In this document: piece after piece, positions 7,909 through 16,956 of the stretch
Numbering within the stretch: position 1 is the stretch's first letter
How the letters are laid out: the number at the start of each line of letters is the position of its first letter
NCBI GenBank assembly: GCA_003134765.1
Contig: PLCM01000026.1
Span: forward strand, 37,283 to 101,282
Source of the DNA: Spartobacteria bacterium
GTDB lineage: Bacteria > Verrucomicrobiota > Verrucomicrobiia > Chthoniobacterales > UBA10450
Direction: 5' to 3'
DNA: 64,000 bases
Notes under the pieces: generated by a model
What the model was told of the DNA's origin: nothing
Seen by the model: the letters and a program-made list of their open reading frames with translations, nothing else
Databases searched by the model: none
Position numbers and translations under genes: made by a program

Positions 7909-8868
7909 CTATGAATTGTGCTTTCTATTGTTCATTGCATGAAAATCGGACCAGAAAGAATACCCTTTCTCATTCCAGAAAGGTGTTACTTCGTCGTTCC
8001 GCTGTAGCATCTGAAAATGGGCATATGTCTGTTTCATTTCGTCGAAGGTCAGCCACTTTCCAGGGAGATCCTCGCCGAATGGGCCAGAGCTACCCCAAGA
8101 AAATTCCCAGCCGTTCCAGGCCCGAAACTCGTTCAAAGACTTATTCTCTCGCACGTATTGTTCGTATCTTATCTGCGCGGATGAGGGAGGCACCTCCAAC
8201 GGGAGGAAATGAAACTGGCTAATACATTTGAAGTGGTCATAACCCAAGCCATAGAGGAGATCCAAGAGTTCGATCTGACTTGCTTCTACGGAAATGTATT
8301 CTGGAGCGGTTTCAGCTGTTAAGTCCTTGAGGCAAAGAATATCGTGTCCTTCGATGTCAATCTTCAGATAATGAGGGGCGCCATGTTCCTGAAGGACTGA
8401 GCGAAAGCGGATACACGGCACCGTAATCTGGTAGTGAGGACTCTCATCCCGCGAAGCAATGCGTCGGTGAAAGGAAGACCATTCGGAATGAGTCTCACAA
8501 ACCCAGAAAGGCAGATCACCCTCTGTTTCTGCAATGCCAACATTCTTGATGATCAAGCGGCCAGCGGCGATCTCTGATCGAAAACGCTCCTTTGCGACCT
8601 CGACCAATTTCGGATTGGCCTCGACAGCGATCACCCGATAGCCGCGATGGAGATAGTAGGCGGCGTCATCGCCGTTGTTCATTCCGACATCATAGATCAG
8701 CTTATTAGCCACGGAATATCGGGAATACCAGAAATAGAGGATGAAGCCGGAGCAAATTTTCGGCGAACTCAGTTCGATCGGGCCGGGCGGAAGGCGGTTC
8801 CATTTCGCGAACGAACACTTTGTTTGGTTGAATAGCGAACGATTCCACGCTAGGAAGATTCCGTGCAA
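7909..8868 (-). CDS. FkbM-family methyltransferase
   Basis: 319 residues. The SAM-binding segment NKLIYDVGMNNGDDAAYYL (~55-73) with AVEANP (~81) and the family-diagnostic LKIDIEGHD (168-176) identify FkbM-type methyltransferases, which usually O-methylate sugars. The annotated start is TTG at 8868; the first 50 residues are not clearly conserved, and a GTG inside YSVANKL may be the true start. Its start region overlaps by 6 nt with the divergent glycosyltransferase, so one of the two starts is probably too far upstream. Confidence 0.85.
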   Translation of the reverse strand: MHGIFLAWNRSLFNQTKCSFAKWNRLPPGPIELSSPKICSGFILYFWYSRYSVANKLIYDVGMNNGDDAAYYLHRGYRVIAVEANPKLVEVAKERFRSEIAAGRLIIKNVGIAETEGDLPFWVCETHSEWSSFHRRIASRDESPHYQITVPCIRFRSVLQEHGAPHYLKIDIEGHDILCLKDLTAETAPEYISVEASQIELLDLLYGLGYDHFKCISQFHFLPLEVPPSSAQIRYEQYVRENKSLNEFRAWNGWEFSWGSSGPFGEDLPGKWLTFDEMKQTYAHFQMLQRNDEVTPFWNEKGYSFWSDFHAMNNRKHNS

Positions 8869-9678
8869 GCGGGACGAACTGGGATTTCTGCGTTAGCTCC
8901 CGGTCTAACTATCGCTATCCCCACAATCAATTCCAATCGGTACATCGACATCATCCTCGAATTCTACCGCGATCACGGTATTCCGGTGACGGTCTTTGTC
9001 GATGATCGATCGGATGATGACACATTTGCAACCGCGCAAAAGCTCGCTACGGGCACCACCTCGCTGTCAAATCGCGGGACTTTCGTCGTTGAAGGTCTTA
9101 TTGAGCATATGTCGCAAGTCTGTCGTACAAAATGGGTGCTTCGAATTGATGATGACGAGCTGCCATCCCTGGCCATGCTGAAATTCGTGCAGGAGGCAAT
9201 CACTAACGAGGAAATAGATGTCTATGGTTTCTCACGATACCAATGTGCGGTGTCGCGGAATGGAGAAGGATTGGTCCATCGTGACGTTTCGCCTTCGGTT
9301 CACCGTCAATGGCGTCTTTATCAGCCAGCAAAGGTCCGATTTATTCATGGGCTGCATACACCTGGCTTTGTCTGGGAGGACGAGAAGGCCGTAGCCGCTC
9401 CTACCGAAGCTAGCCTGATCCATCTCGATTGGGCCGTTCATACCTACGATGAGCGTCGGAAGAAAATCGAACGCTATGATGCCCACACTCCGAACGAAGG
9501 AACCAAATGGCGTGCCTTTTATCTCTACGAAGAGCATCCCTTGTCGCGGGCAAACTTCTCAGAGTTCCCGTTTCCGGAATTCGCCAAGGCGTTCCTCAAG
9601 ATCAGCCGTAGGTTCGAAGACCTTTGTGTCGCATTTGACCCACCGCACCGCCTTCATGCCAGAGTGCGATCACTATGA
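8863..9678 (+). CDS. Family 2 (GT-A) glycosyltransferase
   Basis: 271 residues. LTIAIPTINSNRYIDI opens the GT-A fold; VFVDDRSDDDT (45-54) is the nucleotide-binding segment and LRIDDDE (93-99) the DxD metal site. The later HRQWRLYQPAKVRFIHGLH resembles family-2 transferases that act on glycans. No membrane segment is seen. The start codon is GTG and overlaps the divergent FkbM gene. The donor sugar is unknown. It is followed by an O-methyltransferase relic. Confidence 0.82.
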   Translation: MQAGRTGISALAPGLTIAIPTINSNRYIDIILEFYRDHGIPVTVFVDDRSDDDTFATAQKLATGTTSLSNRGTFVVEGLIEHMSQVCRTKWVLRIDDDELPSLAMLKFVQEAITNEEIDVYGFSRYQCAVSRNGEGLVHRDVSPSVHRQWRLYQPAKVRFIHGLHTPGFVWEDEKAVAAPTEASLIHLDWAVHTYDERRKKIERYDAHTPNEGTKWRAFYLYEEHPLSRANFSEFPFPEFAKAFLKISRRFEDLCVAFDPPHRLHARVRSL

Positions 9679-9729
9679 TGGCCACAAGATTTTCCAACAC
9701 GATTCAAACCGGAATCCGGACCGTTTCCT

Positions 9730-10095
9730 ATGGATGCGAGTGACGTTCATTATACCTGTCCCGAGCTGGCGGTCTCATTGGACGAAGTCCAGAACAACTT
9801 GCGGAAGTACGAGTTGCTTAACAAACAATCGGTCTTTGAAAGAATGATTCAAGATGCATTGTTCGCGTCGGTAGAACAATTGGCGACCCTTCACTTGGAC
9901 CGCGATGTGTCCGAATCGACCGGCCACGCACACACCTGCTCATATCCCAAACTCTGCCGGAGAGGATTTTGTCTCGTGGACGATAGGAACGTTCGAGGAT
10001 GTCAGGCGGCGATACAGGATTTCCACGAACGGTCGGCGGTCTGCGAGGAGGTCATCGAAGTCGGTGACTGGGGGTTGTATTGGCAGCAGCAATAG
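9730..10095 (+). pseudogene. C-terminal remnant of a TylF/MycF-type O-methyltransferase
   Basis: The 121-residue frame aligns with the C-terminal half of TylF-family sugar O-methyltransferases: CPELAVSLDEVQNNLRKYEL, LATLHLDRDVSEST, YPKLCRRGFCLVDD, GCQAAIQDFHE and a final DWGLYW. The usual first ~130 residues with the SAM glycine loop are missing and the LxLDxD-YEST core is altered, so it is probably inactive. It overlaps the start of the DUF707 gene by 16 nt. No intact gene lies between 9679 and 10080. Confidence 0.68.
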
Positions 10096-10877
10096 CACTA
10101 CCTTTGGAAACGCTTCGTTGGTCGCGTCGGCAGCGTGAGTTTCTCGTATGCGTGCGAGCCGGCGGACCACCCGCCACCCTTACTTGGATTGACTACGCGA
10201 AACAAAGGAGCTGGGATTTATTGGTGGGTTACTACGAGTCTCCCGCGCAACTCGACCAGGGCGCTGAAATTGTGACCTTAGGCGGCGTCGCAAAGTTTCC
10301 TTCGCTGTGGGAAACAAATCAAGCGCACGAGGACTTTCTATTACACTACCGGGCCATACTATTCTTGGATGATGATATCGAAATCCGGTTTGAAGATGTG
10401 GATCGATTATTTGAGGTTTTTTGCCATTTTGATCTGGCCCTCGCGCAGCCATCGTTATCGCACCAATCCTATTGCTCGTGGCCCATCACGTTGTGCTGCC
10501 CCTCCTTTCGACTGCGCTTCACCAATTTCGTCGAAATCATGACGCCGCTCTTTTCAGCATTCGCGCTCGCGCGATGTCTGGACACGTTTAACCGATCTGC
10601 GAGCGGCTGGGGCCTTGATTTGACCTGGCCGGCACTTTTGGGGCATCCTCAAGATCGGATAGCGATCATTGACGAGGTCGTCGTCACGCACACCAAACCC
10701 ATCGATCCGCAGAATGGCCGGTTCTACCAATATCTTCGCTCGCTCGGGGTTGATCCCTATCAAGAGTTGCAAGTCCTTTCCGAGCAACATGGACTAGGGC
10801 CCGATCATGTGCTTCGACAATATGGAGGCGTGCTATCGCCCCAAGTCGGGCCGGAGAGGAGAGTCCGCTTCGTATAG
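10080..10877 (+). CDS. DUF707-like putative glycosyltransferase
   Basis: 265 residues. REFLVCVRAGG, WDLLVGYYES, FPSLWE, the acidic LFLDDDIEI (95-102) and SASGWGLDLTWPAL match DUF707 proteins, a GT-A-like family found in plants and some bacteria. The LDDDIE segment resembles a DxD metal-binding site. The start used is TTG at 10080, overlapping the TylF relic; the first ~15 residues may not be native. No methionine alternative precedes the conserved domain. A role in glycan assembly is inferred from family and context. Confidence 0.75.
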   Translation: MAAAIALPLETLRWSRRQREFLVCVRAGGPPATLTWIDYAKQRSWDLLVGYYESPAQLDQGAEIVTLGGVAKFPSLWETNQAHEDFLLHYRAILFLDDDIEIRFEDVDRLFEVFCHFDLALAQPSLSHQSYCSWPITLCCPSFRLRFTNFVEIMTPLFSAFALARCLDTFNRSASGWGLDLTWPALLGHPQDRIAIIDEVVVTHTKPIDPQNGRFYQYLRSLGVDPYQELQVLSEQHGLGPDHVLRQYGGVLSPQVGPERRVRFV

Positions 10878-10986
10878 TTTCTTGACCGCCTGATATAGTG
10901 ACTCTAATGGCCTGAAAAGGCTTTCACCGAAACGAGGAAATAAAAGAACGCCGATAGGCCAGAGCCGCACGGAGATTTTGCACCGC

Positions 10987-11850
10987 ATGAGCATTGATGT
11001 GATCGGAGGGGTGTCATACGAACGCACCGAGTTATCAGGATGTTTACTGTGCGGAAAGATCCACCCGTCACGGACGATTCCAGTCAAGTTCGGGATGACG
11101 GCAATGATTGCTGAATGCCCGGAATGCCGGATCGCCTACCAGACACCACGACCGGCTTTGGAGGCTTCGTTAGCATATATGGAAATGCGCTGGCGCTCGC
11201 ACGATGACTACGTCGCCAATAGCTCGCAGCAACGCGCTCGCGCGCAGAAGCAGCTTGCGCTGGTCAATGGAATTGTCGCTCGAGGTTCTCGCCTTCTCGA
11301 CTTTGGGGCGGGCACTGGGGCATTCGTGAGGGTGGCGTGCGAGAGCGGCTGGGAGACCGTGGGAGTGGAGAGAAGCCAGGTGGCCGTGGAGCGCGCCCGG
11401 CAAGAGAACGGCGTCGAGCTGCACTCGGAGCTGCCAACGTCTGAGGCCACGTTGGACGTCATTACGTTGTGGGATGTGATCGAACATCTCCGCGATCCCA
11501 TTCGCGTGGTCGAGTCGCTTCGTGCGCACCTTCGGCCGGGCGGGTGGATGATCTTTGAAACGGGAAATTGGGAGTCGTGGAATCGTCTCGCAGCCGCCGA
11601 CGCATGGGCGCTCTACCTTTTCGATCATCAGTACTATTTCTCGCCTGATAGCTTGGAAAAGGTGCTCGACTTGGCGGGTCTCACGAATTTCAAGCTCCTA
11701 CCTGCCGGGCAATGTCCCAGCCCCTCTCCTCCTCAGCTGGGGGGCGATTTGAACCTAACCAAGCACTGGCTTGCTTATCAGCGTGGCCTTATGCTTTGGC
11801 CACACCACAGCGCAATCGACATCATGGTCGCCGCGGCGCGAAACCCATGA
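10987..11850 (+). CDS. SAM-dependent methyltransferase with N-terminal zinc ribbon
   Basis: 287 residues. Four cysteines in CLLCGK and CPECRIAY (~16-45) form a zinc-ribbon-like head. The Methyltransf_23-type domain has LLDFGAGTGAFVRVAC (~95-110) and ITLWDVIEHLRDP. This zinc-ribbon architecture is common among methyltransferases of surface-glycan clusters that modify nucleotide-linked sugars. ATG 10987 is preferred to an upstream TTG at 10978. The stop overlaps the start of the pyruvyl transferase (ATGA at 11847-11850), so translation is coupled. Confidence 0.85.
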   Translation: MSIDVIGGVSYERTELSGCLLCGKIHPSRTIPVKFGMTAMIAECPECRIAYQTPRPALEASLAYMEMRWRSHDDYVANSSQQRARAQKQLALVNGIVARGSRLLDFGAGTGAFVRVACESGWETVGVERSQVAVERARQENGVELHSELPTSEATLDVITLWDVIEHLRDPIRVVESLRAHLRPGGWMIFETGNWESWNRLAAADAWALYLFDHQYYFSPDSLEKVLDLAGLTNFKLLPAGQCPSPSPPQLGGDLNLTKHWLAYQRGLMLWPHHSAIDIMVAAARNP

Positions 11851-12614
11851 GCGTTTACCTGAAACAGTTCTCCGAAGTTCCGAACGTCGGCGATGCAATC
11901 GGGGCACGGCTCGTAGAGGCAATTACAGGGCGAGCCGTTCGAGTGGTGGGCGAAGGGCCTTTATTGGTACCGAACCTGATCGCAATCGGCTCGATCGCGC
12001 ATTGGTCGGACGAACATTCAGTGCTTTGGGGCTGCGGGCTCATCGGCAGGGGGGTCAGCTTCTGTCCGCCGGCAATGGTCCTCGCCCTGCGCGGGAATCT
12101 CACCCGTGACCACTTTGTCGCCCAAGGAATCAACTGCGGCGACCTGCTCGGTGATGCAGGTCTCTTGTTGCCTGAATTAATCGCTCCCGCAGAGCCTTTC
12201 CATCGGGTTGGCCTGGTGCCCCATTACGTCGACCGGGACAGCGCATTTGTCGATGTTTGCCGACGAGAAGGAGTTCCGATCATCGACGTGCAAGGCTCTC
12301 CCGAGACGTACGTCGAGCAACTTACTTCTTGCCATCGGATAATCTCGTCGTCTTTGCATGGCATCATTCTCGCGCATGCCTACGCCATCGCGGCGGCTTG
12401 GGTAGTGATTTCAGACCGCGTGCACGGCGATGGTTTCAAGTTTTTTGACTACTACTCATCCCTCGGCGTAAAGGCGCGCGACGTGCCAATGCTTTCGCCT
12501 GCAGACGGCACGATCGATCAGATGATGGACAAATGCTGGCGCCCAGACGCCCTGCCGGATCGCGCAGCGCTTCGCACGGCGCTCATAGAGAAAGTTGGGC
12601 TACTCGACATTTGA
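11847..12614 (+). CDS. Polysaccharide pyruvyl transferase family protein
   Basis: 255 residues. FSEVPNVGDAIGARLVEAIT at the N-terminus, SIAHWSDEHSVLWGCG, and IISSSLHGIILAHAYAI in the C-terminal half match the polysaccharide pyruvyl transferase family (CsaB/WcaK-like), which adds ketal pyruvate to sugars from phosphoenolpyruvate. The ATG at 11847 overlaps the preceding methyltransferase stop; a longer upstream frame exists but overlaps that gene and is not conserved-looking. The predicted product is soluble. Pyruvylation would add negative charge to the glycan. Confidence 0.87.
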   Translation: MSVYLKQFSEVPNVGDAIGARLVEAITGRAVRVVGEGPLLVPNLIAIGSIAHWSDEHSVLWGCGLIGRGVSFCPPAMVLALRGNLTRDHFVAQGINCGDLLGDAGLLLPELIAPAEPFHRVGLVPHYVDRDSAFVDVCRREGVPIIDVQGSPETYVEQLTSCHRIISSSLHGIILAHAYAIAAAWVVISDRVHGDGFKFFDYYSSLGVKARDVPMLSPADGTIDQMMDKCWRPDALPDRAALRTALIEKVGLLDI

Positions 12615-12637
12615 GCGGAAGCGGCTGAGGTATCTGA

Positions 12638-13507
12638 ATGCGAGCGGTTGCCATCATGTGCGCGCGAAATGAAGAGGTCCACATGCCATATGCACTTGCG
12701 GACCTGATCGGCGAAGGTCTGGACATTGTTTTGATCGATCACGATTCGACCGACCGCACCGTGCCGATCGCTCGCCAGTTTACCGGTCACGGTCTGCTTG
12801 CGATCGAACGCCTGCCGTGGACCGGGTACTTTTCGCTCACTGAGCAGCTCGAGGCGAAACGGCGGATTATCGAGCGACTCGACCATGACTGGATCGTGCA
12901 TGTTGACGCAGACGAATGGCTCAGCGCCCCGGAAGCGAGGCAGACTCTACTTGGCGGTCTCGAGGCCGCAGACGCCGCCGGATATAATTGCGTTCACTTC
13001 AATGAATTCGTTTTCGTGCCCCGGCCGGGTGAAGATTTCACCGGCACGGATTACCGACGACGCTTGACGAGATACTACTTCTATCGGCCCCACTACCCGT
13101 TCTTATTGCGCGCCTGGAAGCGCAAGGCTGGCTTGGACAATCGCGACAAAGCGGGGCATCTGCTCTGCCCCGGCGCTCGGTGGTTTCCGCAGGACTTTCC
13201 GCTGCGTCATTACATTTTCCTGAGTGAGGCGCAAGCCCAAAGCAAATACTTGACGCGAAAGTTTGAGGAGGGAGAAGTTGCGCGTGGCTGGCATTTCGAT
13301 AGGCTGCGAGCCACGAAACAGAATTTGCGCTTTCCAGACGACCATCGCATGGCGACTCTGTCGGCCTGGGACTCAAAGGAATTCGACACAAGCAAACCGG
13401 TCAAGGAGCATTACTGGGAATGGACGCCCCTCGATTCGCAACCCCCGGGTTCAGCCACCAGCTCCGAAGTTTTACGGAAAGCGAGCGTTGGGCGCTTAGC
13501 TCATTAA
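12638..13507 (+). CDS. Family 2 glycosyltransferase
   Basis: 289 residues. VAIMCARNEEVHMPYAL begins the GT-A domain; LIDHDSTDRT (32-41) and the metal-binding HVDADEW (88-94) are the core motifs. FLLRAWKRK and the FPLRHYIFLSEAQAQSKYLTRK segment resemble WaaE-like and other polysaccharide glycosyltransferases. It lies 23 nt after the pyruvyl transferase. The last 88 nt overlap the reading frame of the next large glycosyltransferase, so the two are probably translated in tandem. Confidence 0.87.
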   Translation: MRAVAIMCARNEEVHMPYALADLIGEGLDIVLIDHDSTDRTVPIARQFTGHGLLAIERLPWTGYFSLTEQLEAKRRIIERLDHDWIVHVDADEWLSAPEARQTLLGGLEAADAAGYNCVHFNEFVFVPRPGEDFTGTDYRRRLTRYYFYRPHYPFLLRAWKRKAGLDNRDKAGHLLCPGARWFPQDFPLRHYIFLSEAQAQSKYLTRKFEEGEVARGWHFDRLRATKQNLRFPDDHRMATLSAWDSKEFDTSKPVKEHYWEWTPLDSQPPGSATSSEVLRKASVGRLAH

Positions 13508-15828
13508 ATATACAGTCGCTGATTGGTTGTACCATCGCGACCGCTTCCGAAGTGCCGCAGGTTATCGTCCTGGCAACTTCGTTTCTAGAGTTTCATCCGG
13601 AAGCGAGATTCGTCATCCTGGCGATCGGCGGAGGTACCGACCCGGCAACTGTTCCGAATACAACGGTGTTCAGCCTCCGCGATCTCGGCTTGGACGCGGG
13701 CGAAGAATGGCGATTACCCATGCTCTACACGCAGCAGGAGTTGAGTTGCATCCTGAAGCCGGCCTTGCTTCAGGCTTTGCTTGGAAGGGGTGAGACCGTA
13801 GTTATCTGGTTTGGGGCATCCACCCAGATCTTTCTCCCATTGTCTGAAGTCACCGCGGTGGCTTCCGCCGGAAATGGCATCGTCACCAACGAATCCATTC
13901 GGAATGAGTTTGGCGATTTCGGTAGAAGCTTTGTTGCTGTCGGTTCAGGGGCGGAACCAGCTTTGCGCTCCTGGTATGATCAATTGCGACATCATCAGCG
14001 CAGCGACGACCTTGCCATGGACGACCAATCGCAGGCGCTTGAGAAAATGTTCGATGATGTGCCTCACAGGGTCATAAGGAGCCCCGGCCTTGCCATTGGC
14101 TATTGGAATCTTGATCCGGAAACGTTCACCGCGAGAGAGGAAGGTTATGATGTGGATGGCCGGCCACTTCTTTCATTTGATTTCCGCGGTTACGATCCGG
14201 GCAAGCCTCATCTGTTGAGTACGTATCAAGGCTTCGAACCGCGGATTCTTCTGAGTGAGTATCCCGCCATCGCCAAACTCTGCGATGAATATCGCGACCG
14301 ATTGCTGCGAGCGGGTTATGACACACAGGAATCCCGAGCTCCCGGCCCTCGAATTCTTCCCAGCGGCCTGCGTCTCGATCATCGCATGCTCGGTCTTTAT
14401 CGAGAAGCGCTCGGCAAATGTAAAATGGGCGAGGCTAAGGAACCGCCGAGCCCGTTCGGCCCGCACGGAGAGGAAGGCTTCTTGAATTGGCTTAACGAAC
14501 CGCTCGGCCAGACGGAGAAGATCGTTACTCGCTATATGCTCGCGGTTCGGGACGAGCGAGAAGATCTAAGGAAAGCCTTCCCCGATCCCACGGGAACTGA
14601 TGCCGCCGGGTTCCATGATTGGTATCGCATCTTTGGACAAAGAGAACTAGCTCTGCCACCGGCTTTGCTGCCGGATGATGCTCGTGCCCAAAACGCGATT
14701 GATGCCGCGGCTTTAGCTCTAGCGAGACCTTCCATAAATATCGCCGGCTATTTTCGCGCGGAGCTGGGCATCGGCGCGGCGGCGCGATCGCTCGTCGCTG
14801 CCTTGGCAGCCGCGGAAATTCCATTCAATACGATTTCGTTCGAAGACACGGCGAATCGCCAAAACCATCCCTTTGGGGATCGTCGGTCAGAAGCCGGGCA
14901 AGCCGATATCAACATCATATGCGTGAACGCCGATCAGATCGCGGCCTTCGCGGAAAAGACTGGCCCGGAATTGCGGCATGGACGCTACACGATCGGCGTC
15001 TGGTTCTGGGAAGTGGAAGATTTCCCGCCGTTGTTTCACGGCGCGTTCAACTATGTGGACGAAATCTGGGTCGCGAGCGAGTTCATGCGCGAAACTTTTC
15101 TCAAAGTATCGCCGAAGCCGGTCTTCAAATTCAAACTGCCGGTCTTACAACCGGAAATCGATCCATCCCTTTCTCGGGCGGATTTCGATCTCCCGAATCG
15201 ATTCCTTTTTCTCTTCAGCTTCGATTTTCTTAGTGTGCTGGAAAGGAAAAATCCGGTCGGATTAATTGAGGCATTCAAGCGGGCATTCCAGCCGGACGAG
15301 GACCCGGTATTATTGATCAAGACCATCAATGGCGACAAGCGCGTTCTCGAAATGGAAAAACTGAGATATGCGATCCGCGGCCGGCCCGATATCATTTTAA
15401 GGGATGGTTATCTTTCGGTGGTCCAGAATGACACGCTCACGACGCTAATCGATTGCTACGTATCGCTTCATCGCTCGGAGGGCTTTGGTCTAACGATCGC
15501 GGAAGCAATGGCGCTAGGTAAGCCGGCCATCGCCACAGCCTATTCCGGCAATCTTGAATTTATGATAGAGGAAAACAGTTTCCTTTGCCCATGCCAACGG
15601 GCGCAGGTCGGATCGGGAAGAGAACCGTATCCGGCCAGCTCGCACTGGTCCGAGCCGGACGTCGAACAGGCGGCACAGCTGCTCCGGCACGTTTATACGC
15701 ATCAGGAGGAAGCAACCAAAAGGGGTTTACGCGGTGCGGAGGATATCCGCGCTCTCCATTCCCCTGCGGTCGCCGGGCCCATCATCCGCGATCGGCTGGA
15801 GGAAATCCGCCGCCGCCGGAGGAGGTGA
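13420..15828 (+). CDS. Large multidomain glycosyltransferase with C-terminal GT4 domain
   Basis: 802 residues. An N-terminal GT-A-like module (IGCTIATASEVPQVIVLATS, FVILAIGG, near 35-200) is followed by a linker region with GLAIGYWNLD (~226), and a GT-B domain from ~445 (INIAGYFRAELGIGAAARS, IGVWFWEVEDFP, CYVSLHRSEGFGLTIAEAMA, ATAYSGN). The C-terminal half is closely related to the protein at 46810-48498. It ends in an Arg-rich tail. The ATG at 13420 overlaps the previous gene by 88 nt; there is no later ATG before the first conserved block. A fragment of a relative lies at 7591-7716. Confidence 0.87.
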   Translation: MDAPRFATPGFSHQLRSFTESERWALSSLNIQSLIGCTIATASEVPQVIVLATSFLEFHPEARFVILAIGGGTDPATVPNTTVFSLRDLGLDAGEEWRLPMLYTQQELSCILKPALLQALLGRGETVVIWFGASTQIFLPLSEVTAVASAGNGIVTNESIRNEFGDFGRSFVAVGSGAEPALRSWYDQLRHHQRSDDLAMDDQSQALEKMFDDVPHRVIRSPGLAIGYWNLDPETFTAREEGYDVDGRPLLSFDFRGYDPGKPHLLSTYQGFEPRILLSEYPAIAKLCDEYRDRLLRAGYDTQESRAPGPRILPSGLRLDHRMLGLYREALGKCKMGEAKEPPSPFGPHGEEGFLNWLNEPLGQTEKIVTRYMLAVRDEREDLRKAFPDPTGTDAAGFHDWYRIFGQRELALPPALLPDDARAQNAIDAAALALARPSINIAGYFRAELGIGAAARSLVAALAAAEIPFNTISFEDTANRQNHPFGDRRSEAGQADINIICVNADQIAAFAEKTGPELRHGRYTIGVWFWEVEDFPPLFHGAFNYVDEIWVASEFMRETFLKVSPKPVFKFKLPVLQPEIDPSLSRADFDLPNRFLFLFSFDFLSVLERKNPVGLIEAFKRAFQPDEDPVLLIKTINGDKRVLEMEKLRYAIRGRPDIILRDGYLSVVQNDTLTTLIDCYVSLHRSEGFGLTIAEAMALGKPAIATAYSGNLEFMIEENSFLCPCQRAQVGSGREPYPASSHWSEPDVEQAAQLLRHVYTHQEEATKRGLRGAEDIRALHSPAVAGPIIRDRLEEIRRRRRR

Positions 15829-15837
15829 CTCGATCTC

Positions 15838-15854
15838 GGCCGGCGGGCCCTTTT
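15838..15854 (+). terminator. Weak GC hairpin followed by TTTT
   Basis: GGCC-GGCG-GGCC followed by C and TTTT lies 9 nt after the stop of the large glycosyltransferase. The stem is only 4 bp but GC-only; a plausible weak intrinsic terminator. Confidence 0.3.
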
Positions 15855-15937
15855 GAGGTCCTCGAACAGCGCCCCTCCCTGGCGGAAACATAAAAAAACG
15901 AAACTCTGGGGGCCAAACAGCGGAATTTTTTTTGTAT

Positions 15938-15967
15938 TGACGCTGCGTGGCCTGGTCGCCCACAATG
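15938..15967 (+). promoter_or_regulatory. Putative promoter of the beta-helix gene
   Basis: TTGACG (15938-15943), an 18-bp spacer, and CACAAT (15962-15967), preceded by a T-run at 15928-15934. The predicted start is about 53 nt before the ATG at 16028. It suggests that the exported protein is transcribed independently of the glycosyltransferases upstream. Confidence 0.5.
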
Positions 15968-16027
15968 TTGGTTAGGAAATCCTTCCGGGGCTCCTGATAT
16001 TGAACCTCACTAAACAGTAACCTAAAT

Positions 16028-16783
16028 ATGAAAACTCGACTCTATCTCACGATCCCGATTATCTGCGCCTCTCTGGTTCTCGGTGCGGCCACGTTGCATG
16101 CGCAAGCGACTCGAACCTGGGTTTCCGGCGTCGGCGATGACGCAAATCCGTGCAGCCGGACTGCGCCTTGTAAAACATTTGCGGGCGCGATCTCAAAAAC
16201 GGCGATAGCGGGCGAGATTAACGTGCTTGATCCCGGCGGCTTTGGCGCCGTGACCATCACGAAGTCGATTACCATCCGCGCCGATCACGTCGAAGCCGGT
16301 GTGCTGGTGTCCGGAACGAACGGCATCGTCGTCGCCGGTAACACGACCGACAGGGTCGTGCTGGAAGGCCTCGACTTCGAAGGCTCCGGGAGCGGCATCA
16401 ATGGCGTGAGCGTGACCTCCGGCAAAGAGGTCTATGTCATCCGCTGCCAGATCCGGCATTTCACAGGGAACGGCGTCAATATGGCGAGCAGCACGAGCGG
16501 TGGGCACGCCTTTATCAACGACTCGTTCATCCTGTTTAATGCGGGAGGTGTGAACGCGGCGGGAACGGCCAATATCGCCTCGATCACGAACACCAATATT
16601 CTTTCCAATACAAGCTTTGCGGTGCAGGCGAATGGAGGCTGTATCGTTGGTGTCCAGACCAGTGTCCTCAACAACAGCCCGACGGGGATCAGCAAGTTGG
16701 CGGGTGGGCAAGCTATCTCGGTTGGCCCCAGCAACCTCGTAACGGGCACTGGTACCTTCGATTCGACGATTAATTTCCAGTAA
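16028..16783 (+). CDS. Exported right-handed parallel beta-helix protein
   Basis: 251 residues. A signal peptide covers about 1-25 (Lys/Arg, then a hydrophobic stretch, then LHAQA). RTWVSGVGDDANPCSRTAPCKTFAGAIS follows, then GEINVLDPGGFGAVTITKSITIRAD and repeated beta-strand coils rich in G, N, S and V, typical of pectate-lyase-like beta-helix repeats. Members of this widespread exported family have no established activity. It stands alone, with its own putative promoter at 15938 and a convergent neighbour at 16957. It might bind or cleave polysaccharide (inference from fold only). Confidence 0.85.
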   Translation: MKTRLYLTIPIICASLVLGAATLHAQATRTWVSGVGDDANPCSRTAPCKTFAGAISKTAIAGEINVLDPGGFGAVTITKSITIRADHVEAGVLVSGTNGIVVAGNTTDRVVLEGLDFEGSGSGINGVSVTSGKEVYVIRCQIRHFTGNGVNMASSTSGGHAFINDSFILFNAGGVNAAGTANIASITNTNILSNTSFAVQANGGCIVGVQTSVLNNSPTGISKLAGGQAISVGPSNLVTGTGTFDSTINFQ

Positions 16784-16836
16784 CTCGCGTGCGCGGGCAG
16801 GTTCCTGAAAGGAGCGTGCGCGCAATCCGGTCCGGG

Positions 16837-16860
16837 AGGACGCGACCCAGCGCGTCCTTT
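16837..16860. terminator. Hairpin between convergent genes
   Basis: AGGACGCG and CGCGTCCT form a perfect 8-bp stem with an ACCCAG loop, followed by TT on the plus strand. It lies between the beta-helix gene and the convergent acetyltransferase and could terminate the former. Confidence 0.42.
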
Positions 16861-16956
16861 CGGGAGAGGGTGTAGTAGCGGCCCGCGTTTTTGCTTCCCA
16901 GCGAATTGTCTCGGGAGCGGGCTGAGTTCTTGGGTCGAGAAGCTGGGCCGCGAGAC

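Noticed and set aside
16193-16825. 210-codon open frame opposite the beta-helix gene
   Set aside because: Shadow of a gene with a clear signal peptide and family match.
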